From Maribacter polysiphoniae (lineage in GTDB: Bacteria > Bacteroidota > Bacteroidia > Flavobacteriales > Flavobacteriaceae), in NCBI RefSeq assembly GCF_003148665.1, contig NZ_QGGQ01000006.1, positions 177,183 to 241,182 of the forward strand: a stretch of DNA of 64,000 nt. The letters are read 5' to 3'. The translations under genes and the position numbers were made by a program. Position 1 is the first letter of the stretch. Each line of letters opens with the position of its first letter. The notes beneath the pieces were generated by a model, which searched no databases, was not told the DNA's origin, and saw nothing but the letters and a program-made list of their open reading frames with translations. Positions 1 through 7,160 of this stretch are shown piece by piece.

Positions 1-1
1 G

Positions 2-229
2 AGAAGACCTGTCGAGTTGATTTTCCATCAAGAATTCAACGATGTGGTGCAAGCCATTTCCTTTGAAAAGAAAATCAAAAAGTGGAGCGGTAAAAAGAAG
101 CTTGCCTTGGCCAATGGCGAATATGACCTATTACAGATTTTGGCCGAATGCAGAAACGCCACCCATTCCGATTTTAAACCTATTGATACCGATAAAGGTC
201 TCGACTGCGCTCGACCGGACAAACCTTAA
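2..229 (+). CDS. GIY-YIG nuclease family protein, C-terminal part (gene begins before the window)
   Basis: The open frame runs in from the left edge (first readable residues RRPVEL), so the true start and the catalytic GIY-YIG half are missing. The visible segment has the family's typical second half: a short strand (VELIFHQEF), then an amphipathic stretch with EKKIKKWSGKKKLALANGE, which matches the usual 'EKQIKxWxRxKKxALI' pattern of small UvrC-like GIY-YIG proteins of about 80-100 residues. Such proteins are presumed DNA endonucleases, but their cellular role is mostly unknown. The C-terminal tail (DCARPDKP) is coded by a palindrome-like stretch (GGTC...GACC, 197-216), so a repeat may have added or replaced the last residues. 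Family assignment is fairly secure; function is not. Confidence 0.75.
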   Translation, partial: RRPVELIFHQEFNDVVQAISFEKKIKKWSGKKKLALANGEYDLLQILAECRNATHSDFKPIDTDKGLDCARPDKP

Positions 230-278
230 TACATCAAACTTTAAACGAACAAATAAAACAACCCAAAAATAGTACCCC

Positions 279-2411
279 ATGCAACTTATCCCCTACATCA
301 TAAAGCATACCCAACTCCCCGAAAAAGGAGTACAGAATACCGTTGAACTATTGGACCAAGATTGCACGGTACCTTTTATCTCCCGCTATCGAAAAGAACG
401 TACCGGAAATTTGGATGAAGTCCAGATTGGGGCCATAGTCACGTTCAAGGCCCAATTCGAGGCCCTCGAAAAACGCAAGGCCGCCATCATCAAAGCCTTG
501 GAGGAACAGGAGGTACTGACTACCGAGCTCCGCCAGAAAATAGGGAATGCCGGCGATTTGACAACGCTTGAGGACTTTTACCTGCCCTTTAAAAAATCGA
601 AAAAGACCAAGGCCGAGACGGCCCGTAAGAACGGTCTGGAGCCTTTGGCCAAGATCATCATGGCACAGTCCCGAAACTTCGGGGACGAGATTGAATTCGA
701 AGCCTCGAAATACCTGAGTGACACCGTAGAAAACGAAGACAAAGCCCTAGAGGGTGCCCGTCATATTATCGCGGAATGGATCAATGAACGTGCCGATATC
801 CGAAATCAGATACGGTATCAGTTGGAAAAATTCGCCCAAATCACCACCAAGGTCATCTCGACTAAAAAGGAGGAGGAAAAGGCCCAGAAGTTCCGGGATT
901 ATTTTGATTGGAGCGAATCTTTGGGCCGCTGTCCGTCACATCGTCTTCTGGCCATTCTCAGGGCGGAAAATGAAGGCTTTATCCGTGTTAAAATCGAAAT
1001 CGATAACGAAAGGGCGCTTCAAAAAATCGAAGACCGTATCCTTAAAAGCAACAATGCCTGTAGCGCACAGATAAAACTGGCCATTCAGGATGCCTATAAA
1101 CGTTTATTGTTTCCTTCCTTATCCAACGAAACCCTAAAAAAGGCAAAAGAGAAAGCCGATGAATCGGCCATTCAGGTCTTTTCAAACAACCTAAAACAGC
1201 TGTTGTTGGGCTCTCCCTTGGGTGAAAAACGCATTTTGGCCCTTGACCCAGGCTTTAGAACCGGCTGTAAACTGGTTTGCCTGAGCGCACAAGGCGATTT
1301 GGAGCACAACGAGACCATATACCCCCATGCCCCCAAAAATGATAGCAAAGGGGCCATGAGAAAAATAAGTTCCTTGGCCGATGCCTATAAAATTGAGGCC
1401 ATTGCCATTGGTAATGGTACGGCATCACGGGAAACGGAACAGCTGATAAAACGCATCCAATTCAGAAACCCCATTGAGGTCTTTGTGGTGAGTGAGGCAG
1501 GGGCCTCGATCTATTCGGCCTCGAAGATCGCACGGGATGAATTCCCCAATTATGACGTTACCGTTCGGGGTGCGGTTTCCATCGGGCGAAGATTGGCAGA
1601 CCCCTTGGCCGAATTGGTCAAGATCGACCCAAAATCAATCGGTGTAGGGCAATACCAACACGATGTGGACCAGAACAAACTAAAAACCTCGTTGGACACC
1701 GTTGTCGAGAGCTGTGTGAATTCGGTCGGAGTCAACATCAATACGGCGAGTGTACCCCTTTTGAGCTACGTTTCGGGTATTGGTCCCAAACTGGCGGAGA
1801 ACATCGTTGCCTATCGAAATGAACAGGGTGCATTTGAAAGCAGGACCGCCATTAAGAAAGTTCCCCGTTTGGGGGGCAAGGCCTTTGAACAGGGAGCGGC
1901 TTTTATGCGTATCAAACAGGCCAAAAACCCTTTGGATGATTCCGCCGTACACCCCGAAAGCTATGGTATCGTTGAAAAAATGGCGAAGGACCTCGGCAAA
2001 AAGGTATCGGACCTCATCGGAAACAAACAATTGTTACAAAGCATTGACCTGAATGCGTATTGTACCGAAAATATTGGGCTATTCACTTTAAAGGACATCA
2101 TTAAGGAATTGGAAAAACCCGGATTGGACACCCGCGAAAAAGCCAAGGTATTCACGTTTGACCAAAACATCAGGTCGATCACCGACTTGGAAACCGGACA
2201 ACTACTACCGGGCATCGTGAACAACATTACCAACTTCGGTTGTTTCGTGGATATCGGAATCAAGGAAAGTGGACTGATCCATATTTCCAACCTGTCTGAT
2301 ACCTTTGTGAAGGATGTCAACGCCCATGTAAGTTTGCACCAACAGATCATTGTTAAGGTGCTCGAGGTCGATGTGCCCCGGAAACGCATCCAATTGGCCT
2401 TACACCAATAA
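279..2411 (+). CDS. tex: Tex family RNA-binding transcription accessory protein
   Basis: At 710 residues this is a slightly short Tex protein. Visible in order are the helical N-terminal region, a YqgF/RNase H-like domain starting at RILALDPGFRTGCK (about residues 315-330), a helix-hairpin-helix segment (SYVSGIGPKLAENIVAYR, about 500-517), and a C-terminal S1 RNA-binding domain (GQLLPGIVNNITNFGCFVDIG through VPRKRIQLAL, about 640-708). Tex proteins bind nucleic acid in the cytoplasm and affect transcription and RNA turnover; the exact reaction is unsettled. The ATG at 279 gives the expected N-terminus (MQLIPYIIKHTQLPEKGVQ). The gene stands alone on the plus strand, 47 bp before the PAP2 gene, and its composition matches the backbone. 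Confidence 0.95.
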   Translation: MQLIPYIIKHTQLPEKGVQNTVELLDQDCTVPFISRYRKERTGNLDEVQIGAIVTFKAQFEALEKRKAAIIKALEEQEVLTTELRQKIGNAGDLTTLEDFYLPFKKSKKTKAETARKNGLEPLAKIIMAQSRNFGDEIEFEASKYLSDTVENEDKALEGARHIIAEWINERADIRNQIRYQLEKFAQITTKVISTKKEEEKAQKFRDYFDWSESLGRCPSHRLLAILRAENEGFIRVKIEIDNERALQKIEDRILKSNNACSAQIKLAIQDAYKRLLFPSLSNETLKKAKEKADESAIQVFSNNLKQLLLGSPLGEKRILALDPGFRTGCKLVCLSAQGDLEHNETIYPHAPKNDSKGAMRKISSLADAYKIEAIAIGNGTASRETEQLIKRIQFRNPIEVFVVSEAGASIYSASKIARDEFPNYDVTVRGAVSIGRRLADPLAELVKIDPKSIGVGQYQHDVDQNKLKTSLDTVVESCVNSVGVNINTASVPLLSYVSGIGPKLAENIVAYRNEQGAFESRTAIKKVPRLGGKAFEQGAAFMRIKQAKNPLDDSAVHPESYGIVEKMAKDLGKKVSDLIGNKQLLQSIDLNAYCTENIGLFTLKDIIKELEKPGLDTREKAKVFTFDQNIRSITDLETGQLLPGIVNNITNFGCFVDIGIKESGLIHISNLSDTFVKDVNAHVSLHQQIIVKVLEVDVPRKRIQLALHQ

Positions 2412-2458
2412 TTTAGGTAACACAAAACAGCCCTGAATTCAAAATCTACCCGTAATCC

Positions 2459-3298
2459 ATGTCAATGAAGTCTATACTCCCCTTGCTCCTAACCCTTGTG
2501 ATGACCATTTCGTGGGGTCAAGATCCCATTATAAAAGCACCCAAGACTACTTGGCAGATGTTCACTTACGATGCCGGCACCATGTTCACGAGCATTGGCT
2601 ATGCGTATACCAGACCCTTATATTGGAAAGGCCCACAATGGCAGACCATGGGGGCCGTGGCGGGCGGCACGGGATTTTTGTACCTTTTTGATGACCAGAC
2701 CTCCAAATTTTTTAGGGATGGCAGGGATCATGTCCCGAGCTTTATTCGTCATTATGGGGAATTTATCGGCAATCCTGAAAATAACTATTCGGTAACCGCA
2801 GGTGTCTATTTCACCGGTCTTTTCACCAAAAACGAAAAATTGCGGAGAACCGGGGTGCTGCTTATCTCCTCGGCATCGGCCACCGGGTTGTTACAACAGA
2901 TCATGAAATCATTGGCCGGTAGGGCTCGCCCCATAAGCGGGCAATCGAAGGACACCTTTGACCCCTTTAATGCGAGTAGGAACTACCACTCTTTTCCCTC
3001 TGGCCATGCGATGATGGCCTTTACCAATGCCTATGTCATCGGTAAGCAATTTAAGAACCCTTGGGTCAAAGCGGGTATTTATACCGTGGGGTTGGTTCCG
3101 GGGATTTCGAGGGTATGGGACGGACAGCATTGGTTGAGCGATGTGGCCTTTAGTGTGGCCATGAGTGTATTCACCGTTGAGGCCATTGACCGTTATTTGG
3201 ACTCCAAATACGCTGAAAAATATAACGACCAAAACAAGCTTGTAAGTTGGAACCTGACTTTTGCCCCGGGACAGATCGGGGTCATCGCCCGGTTTTAA
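2459..3298 (+). CDS. PAP2 superfamily phosphatase, exported/membrane
   Basis: This 279-residue protein has an N-terminal signal peptide (about residues 1-20, ending near SWGQ) and all three PAP2 phosphatase motifs. They are KSLAGRARP (K-x6-RP), the catalytic histidine in FPSGHA, and SRVWDGQHWLSD (SR-x5-H-x3-D). Relatives remove phosphate from lipid phosphates such as undecaprenyl pyrophosphate or phosphatidic acid at the membrane, or are acid phosphatases; substrate cannot be told from sequence. The start at 2459 (MSMKSILPLLL) overlaps a second ATG two codons on, and either gives the same signal peptide. It follows tex by 47 bp with no clear terminator between, so co-transcription is possible. 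Confidence 0.9.
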   Translation: MSMKSILPLLLTLVMTISWGQDPIIKAPKTTWQMFTYDAGTMFTSIGYAYTRPLYWKGPQWQTMGAVAGGTGFLYLFDDQTSKFFRDGRDHVPSFIRHYGEFIGNPENNYSVTAGVYFTGLFTKNEKLRRTGVLLISSASATGLLQQIMKSLAGRARPISGQSKDTFDPFNASRNYHSFPSGHAMMAFTNAYVIGKQFKNPWVKAGIYTVGLVPGISRVWDGQHWLSDVAFSVAMSVFTVEAIDRYLDSKYAEKYNDQNKLVSWNLTFAPGQIGVIARF

Positions 3299-3373
3299 TC
3301 CTATAGAAAGCCTAAAGTCGTACGTGTTTCCCTTTAAAAAACGTAACTTTATATGCATATAAAAAAGTAAATT

Positions 3374-3892
3374 ATGTTATCGGAAAAATTAGATAAAGCG
3401 CTCAATAAACAAATACAGATCGAGGCGGAATCCTCACAGGTATATTTATCAATGGCCTCTTGGGCCGAAACGAAAGGGTTGGAAGGTATTGCTTCCTTTA
3501 TGTACGCCCAATCGGATGAGGAACGCCAGCATATGCTCAAATTGGTAAAATTCGTGAACGAACGTGGGGGACATGCCAAGGTATCTGCCCTAAAAGCCCC
3601 AAAATTGGATTTCGGCACATTTCAAAAGATGTTCGTTGAATTATTGGAACATGAGATATTCGTATCGAAGAGCATTAATGACCTGGTACACATAACCCTT
3701 GAGGAAAAGGATTATGCCACCCATAACTTTTTACAGTGGTATGTGGCCGAGCAAATCGAGGAAGAAGCATTGGCAAGGACTATTTTAGATAAAATAAACC
3801 TTATCGGCAATGATAAGGGCGGACTTTATCTTTTTGATAGGGATGTACAGCAGATTACGGCCAATAGTGCGGCCAACGCCATGCCAGAATAA
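3374..3892 (+). CDS. ftnA: Ferritin (bacterial FtnA-type iron storage)
   Basis: The protein is 172 residues, the usual ferritin length, and reads as a four-helix bundle without a heme-binding methionine pattern. Ferroxidase-site residues are recognisable: the helix A glutamate in AESSQVYLSMASWAE, E and H in SDEERQHMLK, the glutamate in ELLEHEIFVSK, and the Q in YVAEQIEEEA. Ferritins oxidise Fe(II) and store it as a mineral core inside a 24-subunit shell in the cytoplasm. The gene stands alone between the PAP2 gene and a small basic protein. An AT-rich leader precedes it, but no operator for an iron or peroxide regulator is obvious. Confidence 0.95.
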   Translation: MLSEKLDKALNKQIQIEAESSQVYLSMASWAETKGLEGIASFMYAQSDEERQHMLKLVKFVNERGGHAKVSALKAPKLDFGTFQKMFVELLEHEIFVSKSINDLVHITLEEKDYATHNFLQWYVAEQIEEEALARTILDKINLIGNDKGGLYLFDRDVQQITANSAANAMPE

Positions 3893-3932
3893 GATTTAAC
3901 ACATAAACCTTATTTAGATTTAATTAAAATAG

Positions 3933-3940
3933 TACATTTG
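3933..3940 (+). promoter_or_regulatory. Candidate Bacteroidota -7 promoter element (TACATTTG)
   Basis: TACATTTG fits the TAnnTTTG -7 consensus of Bacteroidota sigma factor and lies 23 bp before the ATG at 3963. No good TTG -33 element is found at the usual distance, so this is a tentative call. Confidence 0.35.
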
Positions 3941-3962
3941 TCTTGTCTGCTATCGCATATAC

Positions 3963-4145
3963 ATGGGCAAAAAGAAAAAAGCGAAAAAAAAGGAGTTGAA
4001 AAAACTCAAGAAGAAACAGAAGAAATCCGCTTTGGCCATTTCTTCCGTTGCCTTAAAAACCAAGTGTTGCGATAAGTACAAAAAGAAGGAATCGAAACGC
4101 TGCAAAAAGTGTCCGTGTTTTGATCTTTTGCAGAAAGTAGCATAG
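3963..4145 (+). CDS. Tiny lysine-rich protein with a cysteine cluster, function unknown
   Basis: The product is only 60 residues. The first 23 are almost all lysine (MGKKKKAKKKELKKLKKK), and the second half holds CCDKY and CKKCPC, giving five cysteines within about 20 residues. The pattern suggests a metal-binding knuckle on a very basic, possibly nucleic-acid-binding tail. I do not recognise a named family, though similar small basic proteins seem common in Flavobacteriia. It has its own -7-like promoter element, and a strong bidirectional terminator follows it, so it looks like a real, separately expressed gene. A strongly basic low-complexity start could also be a spurious reading of A-rich DNA, but the conserved-looking cysteine cluster argues against that. 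Confidence 0.6.
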   Translation: MGKKKKAKKKELKKLKKKQKKSALAISSVALKTKCCDKYKKKESKRCKKCPCFDLLQKVA

Positions 4146-4170
4146 TACACCTTAAAAGAGCATATAAAAA

Positions 4171-4200
4171 AGCCCCGCATCATAGCGGGGCTTTTCTTTT
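4171..4200. terminator. Strong intrinsic terminator between convergent genes
   Basis: An 8-bp GC-rich stem (AGCCCCGC / GCGGGGCT) with a 6-nt loop is flanked by A-runs on the left and a T-run on the right. It can therefore terminate both the rightward small gene and the leftward ssb gene. Confidence 0.9.
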
Positions 4201-4210
4201 TATCGGTTCT

Positions 4211-4543
4211 TTATTTGCCCAACATGAGCAATTCGTTACAGCGTATTTCGGTGACATATCGTTTTTCACCCTCTTTGGTCTCATAGGAGCGATGGGTCAA
4301 TTTACCTTCCACGGCCACCTCGTTGCCCTTGGTCAAATAATTTTCGACGATCTCGGCGGTCTTCCCCCAGGCGACGACATTATGCCATTGGGTATCGGTA
4401 ACCTTCTCCCCTTTTGCATTTTTGTAGGTCTCATTGGTAGCGATTGAGAATTTGGCCAATTTGCTACCTCCATCCAAGTTTACGATTTCGGGATCATTCC
4501 CTAGGTTTCCAATCAACTGTACTTTGTTTCTAAGTGCGTTCAT
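4211..4543 (-). CDS. ssb: Short single-stranded DNA-binding protein
   Basis: This 110-residue protein is a single OB-fold of the bacterial SSB type: MNALRNKVQLIGNLGNDPE, then KFSIATNETYKN, WHNVVAWGKTAEIVENYLTKG, and VEGKLTHRSYET. SSB coats single-stranded DNA in replication, repair and recombination. It ends at NELLMLGK directly after the OB fold and lacks the disordered linker and acidic tip (DDDIPF-like) through which housekeeping SSB recruits partner enzymes, so it is probably an accessory SSB, not the main one. TAGGTTTG read leftward at 4610-4603 resembles a -7 promoter element. It is the last backbone gene before the AT-rich island. Confidence 0.9.
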   Translation of the reverse strand: MNALRNKVQLIGNLGNDPEIVNLDGGSKLAKFSIATNETYKNAKGEKVTDTQWHNVVAWGKTAEIVENYLTKGNEVAVEGKLTHRSYETKEGEKRYVTEIRCNELLMLGK

Positions 4544-5308
4544 AATTACTGATTTTACGTGTTAAACAGTTAATACTATCGAGCCACCTTGACCCGACAC
4601 TGCAAACCTAATACGGCCTTCCCCTCCTATTCGGTTATAAACTACTTACTTTCGTTTGTAAACGTTTGTAGTCGTTTACAATTGCCTAAACACCCCTTTT
4701 CCAGTGGATTACTTGGTTTATTCAATATTTTGTAGGAATTTTAGTTGTGTTCCCCTTCTTTTAAATTCTGAGATATTTTAATTTAAATACAGAGACAATT
4801 TTCAAATACAAATTTTACAACACTTTGTATTACTGATAAGTACGTTATTTGTTATGTGATAAAAAGTGTGAAAACAACGTGAAATATGGATTTATCTTTG
4901 AAATAAGGTTTAATGTTTATTTCCAATTGTTTTACCGCCATTATCCACGCCTAACTACCTTTAATTCTGCTTATTAAAAAATACCGAGAAATAGTCCTAT
5001 CTAAACATTAGGGGTATGTGAAGTAAAAATATAATAATGAAATATTTTCATTTTAAACTAGGGTAAAAATTTCACGAAAATACATAAATGATTGTATTAT
5101 AATGCTTTGCGATTATCAAAATTGTTATGACTATGTATTCGGTAATAATTGCACCTAATTCCAATCTAATACTTTTCTTAAAATAATATCTAAATCCGCT
5201 TTACCGAGATAGTGTCCTAACTTACACCTAAAATAAACTTTTTAAAAGATAATGATTTTGAGTTTTGAACTGTACGAGAAAAGTGGAAGGCTTCATTTTT
5301 AGGGAAGG
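4544..5308. other. AT-rich stretch without a recognisable gene (left edge of the defence island)
   Basis: About 760 bp with many stops in all frames and no credible coding frame, tRNA or rRNA. Base composition drops sharply compared with the tex-ferritin side. Apart from the ssb promoter region at its left end, I see only decayed-looking DNA. It is adjacent to two protein-gene remnants (5309-5437 and 5524-5724), consistent with an old insertion site. Confidence 0.5.
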
Positions 5309-5437
5309 CTACAAATTAAAATTTAAATTTCTTTCTATAATTATATTTTCAGTTTGGACACCAAAACATTCTAGATCATTTAATTGTCTCTCCAAAATTT
5401 TTTCGTAAGTACCCGTTCTAATGTATCCATATAACAT
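5309..5437 (-). pseudogene. Serine-recombinase-like N-terminal scrap (42 residues)
   Basis: A 42-residue leftward frame reads MLYGYIRTGTYEKILERQ, then LNDLECFGVQTENIIIER. This lines up with the start of small serine resolvases/invertases (xxxGYxRVSTxxQxxxxQ...LxxxGxxxIxxE): strand, Arg-x-Ser-Thr loop, and the first glutamine-bearing helix. The catalytic serine position appears as glycine (RTGT for RVST), and the frame stops after about a quarter of a normal 180-200-residue protein. It is best read as a dead relic of a mobile-element resolvase. The resemblance rests on a short stretch and could be chance. Confidence 0.35.
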
Positions 5438-5523
5438 AACTAATTTTAAAAAATATAAAATCGTTTATTCTCTAGATAAAATCATTTTAAAATGCCAAAA
5501 GAACTTAAAGATTAATATGTTGC

Positions 5524-5724
5524 TTAATTGTCAATAACTTCTTGCTTATAAAGTTCTTGAACAATTAAATTAAATGTGTCATTCTCAGTTAAAGAATTTC
5601 CTTCTATAGAGCATGAATGATAAGTCATTCTAGTAGCTTGATGTATCTCGTATTTTCTTTTTTCTGGTAAAGATTCAAACCAAATTTTTACTTTTTTAAA
5701 ATCTAATTTGGATTGCTTTTCCAT
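5524..5724 (-). pseudogene. Fic-family N-terminal fragment or orphan Fic antitoxin-like protein
   Basis: The 66-residue product contains TYHSCSIEGNSLTENDT. This matches the inhibitory-helix region of Fic proteins, (S/T)xxxE(G/N), here SCSIEG, followed by the NxLT that usually introduces the Fic fold. The Fic active-site motif (HPFxxGNGRxxR) is absent, and no continuation is visible downstream. Fic enzymes AMPylate target proteins. Separate small proteins carrying only the inhibitory helix act as antitoxins in some loci, whereas most Fic proteins carry it at their own N-terminus. No Fic toxin is present nearby, so a truncated Fic gene is more likely than a functional antitoxin. It lies 125 bp past mcrC on the same strand. 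Confidence 0.5.
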
Positions 5725-5849
5725 ACTAATATTTAAAATTTAAATGTTCAGAAGTTACTTTGTATAACAATCGTTAAAAATGAGGAAAACAACTGATTGT
5801 GTGTAATATCTAATCATTAGGTACCTCCCTCCTACTAAATTAAAAAAAA

Positions 5850-7160
5850 TTACATTACCGGTATCTGTATTGAATATTTATAAAGTTTGAGATATCGTTT
5901 ATCTTCTTGTGATAATAGTTCATCTATAACTATGTCACTATTCTTGGAATCATTACTTGTATAAATGATAAGCGTATCTGTTAGTAAATTATCATTTTTA
6001 ATTTCTAATTCTTTTCTAATGGATTTTAATCTGCCATACCCACTTACTTGTGCGGCGTCTTTATGAGAAATTTGACCTTCTTCATACCTGGGTTTATATT
6101 TGGCGTCAATAACAACTTTAAAATTACCACACTTAGAATTCAATAAAATATCTGGCTCTAATGAATGGAATTTCTTATGATAGATTACTTCATTCCTCAA
6201 AGGAAATACTTCTTTCAGTTTTTTAAATAAATACAATTCAAAAAGCTTGGGCATATCTATCCAAAAAGGTGGCGTTTTATACTTGGTTTCACTTACTTGA
6301 GATATATTATAAGAGAATCGTTTTAAAATAATTTTAGAAATTTGAACAGCGGATTTATACTCTTTAAAAAAGGGATTGTGTTTTAAATTAGTAACTTCCT
6401 TTAAGCTAATAACAGAAGACACATTGGTAAAAGCAGGACTAATATAATTAATAAGATATTTGACGCTTTCTGTAGATAAGGTCTTATGATTTGAAATTAC
6501 AGCTTTAGCAAACTCTAAAGTCTTCTTTAAAAGTCTATTTTCTATTGAATTATAACCAAACTCCTGATATTTGCAGTAGTTAAAATGCATCTTACTTTTG
6601 GTATGATTCTTTTTTACAGAGGCATTTACCAAAATTTTACCTTTTACCCTCGTATTTAAGTTCTGAGTAACATCGTAGTACGATTTTTTGAGCCCTTTTT
6701 TTACAATCTGTTTTAAAATAGTTAAAAATTCTAAAATCAGTAATGGGCTCAGTAAATCTTGTTGCTGTTCAATTTGGATTAAAGGTGCATTAAAGTCTAT
6801 GGAATATAAATTATCTAAATGCTTTATGTTTTCGGTCTCTTTTAAAGCCTCAAAAAGCATTAATAAATAATTTACCTCCGTAATGTCATTATTTAATTTT
6901 GGCTTAATGTAAATGGGTAATTTGCCTTTTACAATCCAGTTTACACCTACTATGTAACTTGAATTTAATCTATAGGCTTCATCTTTTTCATTAAACTGAA
7001 TATCAAAACAAAGCTCGTTAGTATTTTTTGAACGCTGAAAGTGTTGTGAAAAGTTTTGTTGTTGCAATATTACCTTTTGCTCTTCACTTAATTCTAGTAA
7101 AGAGTTTTCATATTTATAACCATAATGTTCATTAACAACAATCATGTTATAAATTTTCAA
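5850..7160 (-). CDS. mcrC: McrC-type nuclease subunit of a modification-dependent restriction system
   Basis: At 436 residues this is a usual-length McrC (PF10117) protein. The N-terminal half corresponds to the McrB-contacting region, and the C-terminal half carries a PD-(D/E)xK nuclease core: D337 in LEPDILL and D352-A-K354 in VVIDAKYKPRY. McrC supplies the cutting activity for the McrB NTPase ring, which recognises modified cytosine or other modified sites and translocates DNA. It overlaps mcrB by 14 bp, the usual tight coupling, and is the last gene of an eight-gene leftward operon. No terminator hairpin with a T-run is evident after it. Catalytic residues look intact. Confidence 0.9.
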   Translation of the reverse strand: MKIYNMIVVNEHYGYKYENSLLELSEEQKVILQQQNFSQHFQRSKNTNELCFDIQFNEKDEAYRLNSSYIVGVNWIVKGKLPIYIKPKLNNDITEVNYLLMLFEALKETENIKHLDNLYSIDFNAPLIQIEQQQDLLSPLLILEFLTILKQIVKKGLKKSYYDVTQNLNTRVKGKILVNASVKKNHTKSKMHFNYCKYQEFGYNSIENRLLKKTLEFAKAVISNHKTLSTESVKYLINYISPAFTNVSSVISLKEVTNLKHNPFFKEYKSAVQISKIILKRFSYNISQVSETKYKTPPFWIDMPKLFELYLFKKLKEVFPLRNEVIYHKKFHSLEPDILLNSKCGNFKVVIDAKYKPRYEEGQISHKDAAQVSGYGRLKSIRKELEIKNDNLLTDTLIIYTSNDSKNSDIVIDELLSQEDKRYLKLYKYSIQIPVM

